From Ignavibacteriota bacterium (GTDB lineage Bacteria > Bacteroidota > Ignavibacteria > UBA10030 > UBA6906): a DNA stretch of 10,059 nucleotides. Below the pieces are notes generated by a model. It was not told the DNA's origin. It saw only the letters and a list, made by a program, of their open reading frames with translations, and ran no database searches. The stretch spans positions 1 through 10,059 of the forward strand of contig JACQVJ010000151.1 in assembly GCA_016209805.1 (NCBI GenBank), written 5' to 3'. Position 1 is the first letter of the stretch; the number at the start of each line of letters is the position of its first letter. The translations under genes were made by a program, and so were the position numbers. Below are positions 1 through 6,606 of this stretch, one piece after another.

Positions 1-1094
1 ACAATCCCCTCCCAATCCTCCTTCGCAAGCAGCTCACGGAAGAGCTTGCTGCCATTTGCATTCGTTCGCTCGCCTATTAACACAGGTGGGGGGTCGATGT
101 GGAGTGGCATGGCCTGATACAAACTTGAGGCGCTTGGAATGAAATCATATGTCCGTTCCTTCGGCGACAATCCTCCGACTGCCTTCGCCAGTTGCCGGAT
201 ATGCTCCCTTGTTGTGCCACAGCAACCACCAACGACGTTCACGCCGAGATCCTTCACAAAATGGGAGAGGTATTGCACCATTCCTTCAGGCGTGAGTTTG
301 TAGTGCGCATGCCCGCCAACGTTTTCGGGGATGCCCGCGTTCGGCATGACAAAGATCGGTTTCGGGCTGCTTGCCGAAAGAACGCGAACGTGCTCGGACA
401 TTTCCTGAGGACCCGTTGCGCAGTTCATGCCAATGATGTCAATGTCGTAGGGCTCCAGCGTAACAAGCGCTGCGGAAACTTCTGTACCGAGAAGAAGGGT
501 CCCCATGGTTTCGACGGTGACGGATGCAATGACCGGAACGCGATGCCGCGCTTCCTCAAAATACTCGAACACACCACACAGGGCGGCTTTCGCCTGCAGC
601 ATATCCTGACAGGTTTCGATGCAGAGGAGATCAGCCCCACCTTCGACCAAACCCCGCGCCTGTTCCTTGTACGCCGCAGCCATATCCCTGAACTTAATGT
701 GACCGAGCGACGGAAGCTTGGTCGTCGGACCCATGGACCCGGCAACAAACCGCGGATGATCGCCGGTGGAAAACCCGGTGGCAACACGCTTGGCGATCTG
801 CGCAGCCTTGCAGCTTAACTCGTACGAGCGATCCGCCAGACCGTACTCCGCCAGAACGATGGACGTTGAGCCGAAGCTGTTCGTCTCAATGACATCAGCA
901 CCGGCTTCAAGGTAGTCTCGATGAACATTCTCGACTGCCGATGGCTTTGAAATGACAAGATACTCGTTGCAACCGTTCAGATGCTCGCCCCCGAAATCGT
1001 CAGCGGTCAGATTTTGTCCCTGCAGGTGCGTACCCATTGCACCGTCGAAGACTATGATTTTCTCCTTGAGGACATCGAGAAATGTTCTGTTCAT
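1..1094 (-). CDS. metH: Cobalamin-dependent methionine synthase, N-terminal part (runs off the left edge)
   Basis: Transfers a methyl group to homocysteine to make methionine, using cobalamin and methyltetrahydrofolate; cytoplasmic. The reading frame is open for 364 codons from ATG 1094 to the window edge, so the C-terminal part is outside. Residues about 10-305 form the homocysteine-binding barrel: FDGAMGT at 16-22, ETNSFG at 70-75, AGSMGPT at 118-124, and the three zinc-ligand cysteines in GMNC (Cys225) and GGCCG (Cys291, Cys292). From about 337 the pterin-binding domain starts with LIGERTNANGS, which separates MetH from one-domain homocysteine methyltransferases. An in-frame ATG lies six bases upstream at 1100; ATG 1094 is preferred because AAAGAG sits at a proper distance before it. 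The gene starts 12 bases after the stop of the glycosyltransferase gene, so the two are probably cotranscribed. Whether the cobalamin-binding and activation domains are fused cannot be seen. Confidence 0.95.
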   Translation of the reverse strand, partial: MNRTFLDVLKEKIIVFDGAMGTHLQGQNLTADDFGGEHLNGCNEYLVISKPSAVENVHRDYLEAGADVIETNSFGSTSIVLAEYGLADRSYELSCKAAQIAKRVATGFSTGDHPRFVAGSMGPTTKLPSLGHIKFRDMAAAYKEQARGLVEGGADLLCIETCQDMLQAKAALCGVFEYFEEARHRVPVIASVTVETMGTLLLGTEVSAALVTLEPYDIDIIGMNCATGPQEMSEHVRVLSASSPKPIFVMPNAGIPENVGGHAHYKLTPEGMVQYLSHFVKDLGVNVVGGCCGTTREHIRQLAKAVGGLSPKERTYDFIPSASSLYQAMPLHIDPPPVLIGERTNANGSKLFRELLAKEDWEGI

Positions 1095-1106
1095 GAGCAT
1101 CTCTTT

Positions 1107-2645
1107 TCAACCGCCTTCGCGATACATATCCTTTCTCAGAATGGATTCGATCCTATCGTCTGCAACCCAGACGTCAACTGCGCCATAAGTACCTTGCGGA
1201 AACGATCGAGTGAGTGTGTAGCGCCGCTTTATCCAATCCATCAATTCTGAATCGCTCTTGTACCCCCACTCCACCGGAACATCTACCAGTGCCAGCACAT
1301 CTGGCTTGCGACTCAACACGGGATCGGCATTTACTCCTCCCGGTCTTCCGTCTGCCACAAAGAGTGCCTCCTCTTTGTCGGTCAGTCCATTCAAATCCCA
1401 CACGAAGAGCCTCGGCGCGGCATACGCGATGCCACCCAGTCGCGCTATTGCGACCGTTGACCCTTCCTTGACTGAGCCGGAAAGCCAGGCGCCAACGGTA
1501 AGTTGATCAGTGCCGCGCATAAGCATGTACATCTCGTTGTTGGCAACATACCTTCGTACTTGCACCTGCCAGGCGAAGACCGAACATGAGAACAGGGCAA
1601 AGTACATAACGGGCGCAACCCACCTGGCATACCTGAAGAAACCTCGTACCCGCATCTCCAGAAAGGCCGGAACAAACCACACAGCAAAGCCCGCTGCAAC
1701 AAGAGGCCATACGGGAACCACGAACCTCCCGAAGGGCATCCAGTCTCCTCGTGCATAGAAAAGAAAGATAGCGGCAGCAATAAGCAAACCCAATGACGCA
1801 GACATGATCTTCACTTGAGAGGGATTTCTTGTCGGATGGAGTAAGAACCATGGCAACAATATCATTGGCCCACCCAGTGCGATGATCCATGGCTGCACGT
1901 AGGAAGGAAGAATCACCAGGCCGCCAAACGTGCCCGGAGGCTTTGCTATTGCTGCATTCGGCAACCAGGACTCGAAATACCAGAGTCTGAATATGAGCCA
2001 CATCGCAGGAAGAAATACAATTAACGCTATATCAAGTGAACGCCCTCGTATTAACCCAACAAGACTTTTGCGGCGATTGCCGATCGTGAAGAGCCACAAC
2101 AGGCCATACAACAGTCCTTCGGGCCTTGTGATTGCCGCAAGGCCCAACGCAGTTGCGGCCCCATGCGTGTCCCCTTTCAACGTTTGCAGCACGGCCACAA
2201 CAAGGAGCAGACCTAAAAGCGGGCCTTCGAGACCTGCAGTGGCGTACACATGGAAACCGGGGCTTGCTACTATGAGCATCAGGGCTACCGAGAGAACGTG
2301 GATTGAAATCCCCTTATCTAGCGACCTCACAATCGCAACAACCACATACAGTGTCAGCACGCTGCTCAGAAGTCCGAGACCGCGGGCAACATCGGGGACA
2401 GAAATCGAAGTAACGAACTTCAGCACTGCAAGAAGAACGGTCCACGACGGATTAGAAAAACCCTCCACACGCTCCCCATCGTTGAAGGTCAGCCCAAATC
2501 CTGCAACCAACCGTTCCGCGTATCGAAATGTGATAAAGGCATCGTCCGCGATGTGCTGCCATAGATAGACCTGCACCAGCAGTGTAACGCCAATCGCGCC
2601 ACCAAACAGAACACCCATCGCCTTTCGGGATGTCACGTCAACCAT
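1107..2645 (-). CDS. GT-C type polytopic membrane glycosyltransferase (AftB-like/ArnT-like fold family)
   Basis: Probable integral-membrane sugar transferase using a lipid-linked donor for envelope glycans; donor and acceptor unknown. About ten hydrophobic segments are followed by a soluble C-terminal part. Numbering from GTG 2654 (M1), the N-terminal loop holds DDAFITFRYAERL (37-49) and FNDGERVEGFSNP (57-69), the acidic pair and signature seen in this family, including mycobacterial AftB. Further family motifs are TAGLEGPL (139-146), ITRPEG (175-180), LPNAAIAK (231-238), ARGDWMPFGRF (301-311) and WDLNGLTDKE (419-428). The start is uncertain: GTG 2654 gives 515 residues but has no ribosome-binding site, while ATG 2645 (512 residues) has GGTGA five bases upstream and is chosen here. 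The upstream terminator ends only a few bases before the gene, and metH follows closely. The family call is firm; the exact substrate is not known. Confidence 0.85.
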   Translation of the reverse strand: MVDVTSRKAMGVLFGGAIGVTLLVQVYLWQHIADDAFITFRYAERLVAGFGLTFNDGERVEGFSNPSWTVLLAVLKFVTSISVPDVARGLGLLSSVLTLYVVVAIVRSLDKGISIHVLSVALMLIVASPGFHVYATAGLEGPLLGLLLVVAVLQTLKGDTHGAATALGLAAITRPEGLLYGLLWLFTIGNRRKSLVGLIRGRSLDIALIVFLPAMWLIFRLWYFESWLPNAAIAKPPGTFGGLVILPSYVQPWIIALGGPMILLPWFLLHPTRNPSQVKIMSASLGLLIAAAIFLFYARGDWMPFGRFVVPVWPLVAAGFAVWFVPAFLEMRVRGFFRYARWVAPVMYFALFSCSVFAWQVQVRRYVANNEMYMLMRGTDQLTVGAWLSGSVKEGSTVAIARLGGIAYAAPRLFVWDLNGLTDKEEALFVADGRPGGVNADPVLSRKPDVLALVDVPVEWGYKSDSELMDWIKRRYTLTRSFPQGTYGAVDVWVADDRIESILRKDMYREGG

Positions 2646-2659
2646 TCTCGTCACCGGAG

Positions 2660-2693
2660 AACAAACAACAACGGCGAGCCTTCTGCCCGCCGT
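2660..2693 (-). terminator. Intrinsic terminator after the DipZ-C-like thioredoxin gene
   Basis: Read on the minus strand, ACGGCGGGC pairs with GCTCGCCGT (one G-U pair) around a five-base loop, giving a nine-pair GC-rich stem (2671-2679 with 2685-2693). It is followed by TGTTGTTTGTT, a T-rich but interrupted tract (2660-2670). It lies 24 bases past the stop of the thioredoxin gene and six bases before GTG 2654 of the next gene. Because it abuts that start, it could also act as an attenuator in a leader. Confidence 0.75.
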
Positions 2694-2717
2694 GCAGACA
2701 ACTACTCATGTTTATGA

Positions 2718-3746
2718 TCAATTGTTGGAAATAAGTTCCGGAATAACGCACGAGAGAAACGTGAATGAGTACAGGGCAAAACTGTTACTCCGCGTCGTCA
2801 GTCGCAAGATGTGTTCACCGAACTCCTTGTTTCTCACAAGGTGGAACACTCTTGCTTCGTTGATAACGATGAAACTGCGACCATCACCAGCCAGCTGGAC
2901 GTCGGCTCCTTTGTTTTCAGTGGTGAGAAAGCTATCGTCCTGAATGACCGTTACTTCGAACTCCTTTTCCACCTCCGGTTTGATCACAGCGTTAACCTCG
3001 ACTGCCCGGTAGTCAACAATGACCTGCCCTTCCCGCCCCGCCTCCTCATTCAAACGAAGGGAGTTCTTATCGTTCATCCAGCTGCCTTCCGCATAGAATC
3101 TTCCATCGAGGTACACTTTCGGATCCCGATAATCAATCACCGATTCAGGACTATATCCCTCCACGTTGCCGATGCTGCCACGCAGGTAACCCGCGAACAA
3201 CTCGGGCGTGGCACGGTAGCAGACAGCGCCCGGTTTATCCTCTTCTCGAATCGGCTCCATGGCTAACGGCAACTCTTCACCGACCCCGGCATCATACAAC
3301 AGGGTTTGGATCACATGTTCGGTTGCACCGTAATTACCTTCTCCCGAGTTCTGATATCGGATGAAACCGTTCTTGTCGATCAGGTATAAATCAGGCCAGA
3401 ACCGACTGGAGTAATTCGCTGCAATAAGATACTCATTGTCCGTCACAACGGGGTACGCAATGCCGTGCTGTTGTATCGCCCGTTCCACGTTTTTCGGATT
3501 CCTGCCAAAGGGAAACCTCGGCGTATGGACTCCAACCACAACGAGTCCATGAGGAGAGTACTTCCTGTACCACTCCTTGATGTATGGCAGGGTGCGCAGG
3601 CAATTGACGCATGTGTAATCCCAAAAATCAATCAAGATAACCTGACCGCGCAAAGCCGAAATTGGGACAGGGTCGGAGTTGAACCAAAAATCACCGTACA
3701 ACTCGTGGGCCCTGACAGTCTGCGGCTGAATGTCTTTGATTGTCAT
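2718..3746 (-). CDS. DipZ-C-like thioredoxin-fold protein (TlpA/AhpC-type domain with CVNC motif)
   Basis: Thiol-disulfide oxidoreductase of 342 residues matching the C-terminal half of DipZ-type proteins, without the CcdA-like membrane half. The thioredoxin domain covers about 10-150: VILIDFWDYTCVNCLRTLPY (37-56) carries the redox pair Cys46 and Cys49, GVHTPRF is at 72-78, and WPDLYLIDKNG (117-127) contains the expected cis-proline. The C-terminal beta-rich domain of DipZ (about 178-331) begins with TPELFAGYLRG and ends with a YSFTF element. No signal peptide or membrane segment is seen, so a cytoplasmic place is inferred. The start ATG 3746 is chosen over upstream ATG 3815 because AAGGA lies seven bases before it and a promoter lies between the two. 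Redox partner and substrate are unknown. It appears to be a single-gene unit between its own promoter and a terminator. Confidence 0.88.
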   Translation of the reverse strand: MTIKDIQPQTVRAHELYGDFWFNSDPVPISALRGQVILIDFWDYTCVNCLRTLPYIKEWYRKYSPHGLVVVGVHTPRFPFGRNPKNVERAIQQHGIAYPVVTDNEYLIAANYSSRFWPDLYLIDKNGFIRYQNSGEGNYGATEHVIQTLLYDAGVGEELPLAMEPIREEDKPGAVCYRATPELFAGYLRGSIGNVEGYSPESVIDYRDPKVYLDGRFYAEGSWMNDKNSLRLNEEAGREGQVIVDYRAVEVNAVIKPEVEKEFEVTVIQDDSFLTTENKGADVQLAGDGRSFIVINEARVFHLVRNKEFGEHILRLTTRSNSFALYSFTFLSCVIPELISNN

Positions 3747-3776
3747 TAAAGGTTCCTTGATGACGGTTTCCGAAAA

Positions 3777-3805
3777 AATATACCCAAACACATGTTGAAT
3801 TGCAA
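3777..3805 (-). promoter_or_regulatory. Sigma-70-like promoter for the DipZ-C-like thioredoxin gene
   Basis: On the minus strand TTGCAA (3800-3805) and TATATT (3777-3782) are separated by exactly 17 bases. The -10 box matches the E. coli consensus in five of six positions and the -35 box in four. Transcription would begin near 3770, leaving about 24 bases of leader that contain the AAGGA ribosome-binding site. This also excludes the longer start at 3815. Consensus matching in this lineage is an inference. Confidence 0.55.
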
Positions 3806-3812
3806 TAACATG
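3791..3812. promoter_or_regulatory. Inverted repeat over the -35 box, possible operator
   Basis: CATGTT (3791-3796) and AACATG (3807-3812) form a perfect six-base inverted repeat with a ten-base spacer. The spacer holds the palindrome ATTGCAAT, which includes the -35 box of the thioredoxin gene promoter. The 16-base centre-to-centre spacing is in the range used by dimeric repressors. Six-base dyads occur by chance, so this is tentative. Confidence 0.25.
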
Positions 3813-3874
3813 CACCTAAACCTGCGCTCTGATACAGCATCAACAGGAAAACTGCATGGGAGGAATCCACAAAT

Positions 3875-4567
3875 CTAATTTCTTGTGTCTCGACCCTTCC
3901 CCTCAATTACAATCACAAACTCTCCTTTCCTCTCCTTCTGTGAGAATTGCCTGTACAACTCTTCAGCGGTGCCGTAGAACATCTGCTCGTCCGGTAGTGT
4001 TAGATCGAATGCGATACACACGCGGCGGCTCGTGCCGAAAGTTTCGGACAGATCGCGCAACAAAGGAACCAGACGATAAGGAGTGTCCATCAATACAATG
4101 GTTCGCCGTTCCTGCATTAACTGACGAAGCTCTGCACGCCTCCGCTCTTTCTTTGGAGAGAGCCAGCCGTAAAACAGGAACTGCTCGATGGAAAACCCGG
4201 AAACCGTGAGCGCCGGCATCAGAGACGATGCACCGGGGATGGGTATTATCCTGATGTTATTGTCGATGGCCTTCCGAACAAGAAGTTGCCCGGGATCGGA
4301 GAAGACAGGGGTGCCGCAGTCAGAGACGAGCGCTACTGATCTACCGGAGAGTAAATATGCAAGCACATTGTGGGATGCAGCTGCCTCGTTGTGTTCGTTC
4401 AGTGACTCAACCGGTTTTTCAATCTGGAAATGCCGCAGGAGTCTCTCACCTTCGCGTCGCTCCTCATAGACAACAAGATCGACCGATTTCAGAACCGCTA
4501 TCGCGCGGAAGGTCATATCCTCGAAGTTGCCAATGGGACTTGCAACCAGGTACAGCACGCCGGACAT
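3875..4567 (-). CDS. RsmI-type SAM-dependent methyltransferase, short divergent form (16S rRNA cytidine-1402 2'-O family)
   Basis: Member of the tetrapyrrole-methylase fold family to which RsmI belongs; RsmI methylates the ribose of C1402 in 16S rRNA. Conserved pieces are LYLVASPIGNFEDMTFRAI (5-23), NEHNE (57-61), ALVSDCGTPVFSDPG (79-93), PIPGASSLMPAL (109-120), FYGWLSPKKERRRAEL (132-147) and GEFVIVIEG (215-223). Differences from ordinary RsmI are visible: the EDTR motif is replaced by YEERREGERLL (34-44), SDAGTP reads SDCGTP, ESPHR reads DTPYR (161-165), and at 230 residues it lacks the C-terminal extension of the usual roughly 280-residue enzyme. It may therefore be a paralogue with another target, so no symbol is given. 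ATG 4567 directly abuts the TAA of the transporter gene, and AAAGGA lies just upstream inside that gene, indicating translational coupling. No clear terminator follows the stop. Confidence 0.85.
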   Translation of the reverse strand: MSGVLYLVASPIGNFEDMTFRAIAVLKSVDLVVYEERREGERLLRHFQIEKPVESLNEHNEAAASHNVLAYLLSGRSVALVSDCGTPVFSDPGQLLVRKAIDNNIRIIPIPGASSLMPALTVSGFSIEQFLFYGWLSPKKERRRAELRQLMQERRTIVLMDTPYRLVPLLRDLSETFGTSRRVCIAFDLTLPDEQMFYGTAEELYRQFSQKERKGEFVIVIEGKGRDTRN

Positions 4568-5842
4568 TTACATCCTTTCATTCGCTACTTCAGGCGCAGC
4601 GCGCTTCAATTCCCATTCCTTCACTCCCGCCATAAGCAATGCCGTTGCAGGGACGGCAATCAGAAGACCGACGAAGCCGAGGAAGTACCCGAAGACAAGG
4701 AGGCAAAGAATCAGGAGCACGGGATGCAGCCCGACCTGTGTGCCGATGATTTTTGGAGCGAGAACAGTTGCCTCAAGTAACTTTTGTGAGAGATATAGAA
4801 CGACCACCGCGATGACCTTTGGCGTGACGGGATCGTCACTGAACAGAGCCACGATACAAGAAACGATGAGACTTGTTATCAAGCCGACGTAGGGGATGAA
4901 ATTCAGCATTCCCGTCATGAGACCGAGAACAAGTGCAAACCTGACACCGATGAGCCAGAGTGCAGTTGCAGAAATCGTTGCTTGGATCAGAGCGACAGTG
5001 ATCGCACCACGCAGGTATTTCCCCATGAGTTTGTCCACCTTCGATGCAATCTCGAAGACACGCTCCTGCCTCCTCAGCGGGACAAGTCCGCCAATCGTCA
5101 CCAATATATCGCGAAAATCCATCAGGATGTAGAACACGAGGAACGGAATGATGATTGCATTGATCACATGCAGGATCACGGAAGAAAGTCCCGTCACAAA
5201 TCCGAACGCTCCTTCAAAGAGATTCGTCAGGACATTCTCAAGCCGGGGAGTTACCTGATGGCTGATAAATTCCTGTGCGCGCTCCACAGGCACACCGTAA
5301 CGCGCCAGCGCTTCGAAGATTGAACCGGTCTTCAGCATCTCGGAGATGTCTTCTGCAATGTTGCCTATGCCGGATAGAATCCCCTGGAACTGCTGCATCG
5401 CTATCGGGAGGATGAACAGCAGTACGCCCACAACAATACCGATCATGGCCAATACTGCGGCAAGGGAAGATGCCCAGCGCGGAACCCCACGGGCTTCGAG
5501 ACGGGTAACGACCGGGTTGAGGAGGTATGAAATCAAGAATGCGATGATGAACGGAACGAGCAGTCCGAGGATTGAATAGAAGAACCAGATCAGGAAGATG
5601 AAAATCGACAACCACATCATTCTCCCGGCAAGCTGCTGCTCCCGCAATGGATACAGCAAATAGACAAGACCACCGACGAGAACAAACGGAGAGATGATGG
5701 GATAGACGCTATACCCTAATGCAACGAGGATGACCAGCGCCGTCACAATGATCACCATTTCGGGGACAGTTCGACTGGGAGTCTGTTCACCTGCCGACGT
5801 GATGGCGTCGAGCACTCGTTTCCTTGATGGTCGTTTGGCCAT
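4568..5842 (-). CDS. AI-2E family (PerM/YdiK-type) membrane transporter
   Basis: Polytopic inner-membrane protein of 424 residues. The family is named after AI-2 export by TqsA, but members also include Na+/H+ antiporters and many of unknown substrate; the substrate here is unknown. The family core starts near residue 85 with the paired segments leading to GLLVPFIIAFLISYLLNP (93-110), then a segment at 125-147 and a soluble loop of about 70 residues (149-215). The conserved C-terminal half has PFLVFYILMDFRD (233-245), YLRGAITVALIQ (276-287), GMLNFIPYVG (311-320), PKIIGTQVGLHP (363-374) and the final GFVGLLIAVPATALL (389-403). An extra N-terminal hydrophobic stretch (28-63) precedes the usual core. 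ATG 5842 has no ribosome-binding site; the gene begins 23 bases after the dut stop, and its own TAA touches the next start codon. Cotranscription with dut and the methyltransferase is likely. Confidence 0.92.
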   Translation of the reverse strand: MAKRPSRKRVLDAITSAGEQTPSRTVPEMVIIVTALVILVALGYSVYPIISPFVLVGGLVYLLYPLREQQLAGRMMWLSIFIFLIWFFYSILGLLVPFIIAFLISYLLNPVVTRLEARGVPRWASSLAAVLAMIGIVVGVLLFILPIAMQQFQGILSGIGNIAEDISEMLKTGSIFEALARYGVPVERAQEFISHQVTPRLENVLTNLFEGAFGFVTGLSSVILHVINAIIIPFLVFYILMDFRDILVTIGGLVPLRRQERVFEIASKVDKLMGKYLRGAITVALIQATISATALWLIGVRFALVLGLMTGMLNFIPYVGLITSLIVSCIVALFSDDPVTPKVIAVVVLYLSQKLLEATVLAPKIIGTQVGLHPVLLILCLLVFGYFLGFVGLLIAVPATALLMAGVKEWELKRAAPEVANERM

Positions 5843-5865
5843 TTGGAGAATGGATGGTCAGAAGG

Positions 5866-6357
5866 CTATCTGCCGGTATGACCGAAGCCGCCTTCGCCGC
5901 GTTCCGTCTCATCGAGTGAGACTTGTTCTTCCCACCGGACACGCACATAGGAGGCGATGACAAGCTGCGCGATTCGTTCACCCCGCTTGATGACAAAGTC
6001 TTCATTGCTGAAGTTCGTGAGGATGACCTTCACTTCTCCCCTGTAGTCCGAGTCAATCGTTCCAGGAGAGTTAAGGATCCCAACCTTGTGCTTGATTGCG
6101 AGACCGCTACGCGGTCGAACCTGTGCTTCGTACCCCGGAGGGAGTGCAATCGCAAAGCCACTTGGGATGAGAGCGGTCTCTCCAGCCTTCAACACACACT
6201 CGCCCTCCACCGCTGCACGGATATCCATACCTGCCGAGTGAATAGTGGCATATGCGGGGAGAGGAATATCATCGCCTGATCCGTCGACGCGGGTGATCTG
6301 AATGCGTATTTCTGATGACAAGAGTATGTCTTTGGAGTGATAAAAAAGGAAGTTCAA
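5866..6357 (-). CDS. dut: dUTPase (deoxyuridine 5'-triphosphate nucleotidohydrolase)
   Basis: Hydrolyses dUTP to dUMP and pyrophosphate, keeping uracil out of DNA and supplying dUMP for thymidylate synthesis; a cytoplasmic homotrimer in this family. All five motifs are present: SAGMDIRA (41-48), RPRSGLA (81-87), [17 protein letters not shown] (93-109, with the catalytic Asp in TIDSDYRG), [10 protein letters not shown] (125-134) and the glycine-rich [10 protein letters not shown] (153-162). Length fits the family. The start is unsettled. There is no ATG near; TTG 6357, shown here, follows an in-frame TAG and has GAGG only three bases away. TTG 6321 would give 151 residues, starting [14 protein letters not shown], closer to usual N-termini, and would fit transcription starting near 6361. 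It heads a likely operon with the transporter and RsmI-like genes. Confidence 0.95.
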   Translation of the reverse strand: MNFLFYHSKDILLSSEIRIQITRVDGSGDDIPLPAYATIHSAGMDIRAAVEGECVLKAGETALIPSGFAIALPPGYEAQVRPRSGLAIKHKVGILNSPGTIDSDYRGEVKVILTNFSNEDFVIKRGERIAQLVIASYVRVRWEEQVSLDETERGEGGFGHTGR

Positions 6358-6367
6358 CTACCTCAAG

Positions 6368-6396
6368 AATATAGAGGTTGGCTGGAGGAAAAGCAA
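6368..6396 (-). promoter_or_regulatory. Proximal promoter-like sequence for dut
   Basis: Minus-strand TTGCTT (6391-6396) and TATATT (6368-6373) are 17 bases apart, the same geometry and -10 box as the promoter upstream of the thioredoxin gene. Transcription would start around 6361, four bases before TTG 6357, which argues for translation from TTG 6321 if this promoter is used. The -35 box is weak. Confidence 0.4.
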
Positions 6397-6550
6397 CAAC
6401 AGGCATCCAGGTGAGTTTGAACCGAAACTCAAATCCTGAACGCATTCTCGGCGATCTAACCTCGGCTCCATCGTGAGGAATATATCCGATTGCCCGGGGA
6501 AATACAAAATTTCGGAGAGACGAATCCAAGCCGCCAGTCAGGCCACAGAC
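6397..6550. other. Intergenic stretch between the barrel terminator and the dut promoter
   Basis: Apart from the distal promoter-like boxes I see no conserved gene here. A 37-codon minus-strand frame from ATG 6471 ends at TAG 6358, directly before TTG 6357, but has no ribosome-binding site and no recognisable features. No strong hairpin or repeat was found by eye. Confidence 0.4.
6479..6507 (-). promoter_or_regulatory. Distal promoter-like sequence for dut
   Basis: Minus-strand TTGTAT (6502-6507) and TATATT (6479-6484) are again exactly 17 bases apart. It lies between the upstream terminator and dut, and would give a leader of roughly 115-150 bases. The -35 box matches the consensus only in TTG, so it may be chance. 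With the proximal site it would form a tandem pair 111 bases apart. Confidence 0.3.
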
Positions 6551-6585
6551 AAAAAGGTCGGGTCCTCTTGAGAAGAGACCCGACC
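6551..6585 (-). terminator. Intrinsic terminator closing the lipoprotein/barrel unit
   Basis: On the minus strand a perfect nine-pair stem, GGTCGGGTC (from 6585) with GACCCGACC (from 6564), is extended by four more pairs after a one-base bulge and closed by a short loop. It is followed immediately by TTTTT (6551-6555). It lies 21 bases past the stop codon of the barrel gene. This is a textbook Rho-independent terminator. Confidence 0.92.
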
Positions 6586-6606
6586 GCGTGTGGTGACGAC
6601 CCGCAT

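Noticed and set aside
192..818. Plus-strand open frame of 208 codons inside the metH region
   Set aside because: It is antisense to well-conserved MetH motifs and shows no family features of its own.
1930..2568. Plus-strand open frame of 212 codons within the glycosyltransferase gene
   Set aside because: Arg/Pro/Ser/Thr-rich antisense product with no recognisable domain; the minus-strand frame carries all family motifs.
3747..3815. Longer N-terminus for the thioredoxin gene, from ATG 3815
   Set aside because: The added residues lie across the promoter boxes, resemble no signal peptide, and ATG 3746 has a good ribosome-binding site.
4568..5842. Quorum-sensing function for the AI-2E family transporter
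   Set aside because: The family name comes from one member. Nothing nearby (no luxS or lsr genes) supports AI-2 as substrate here.
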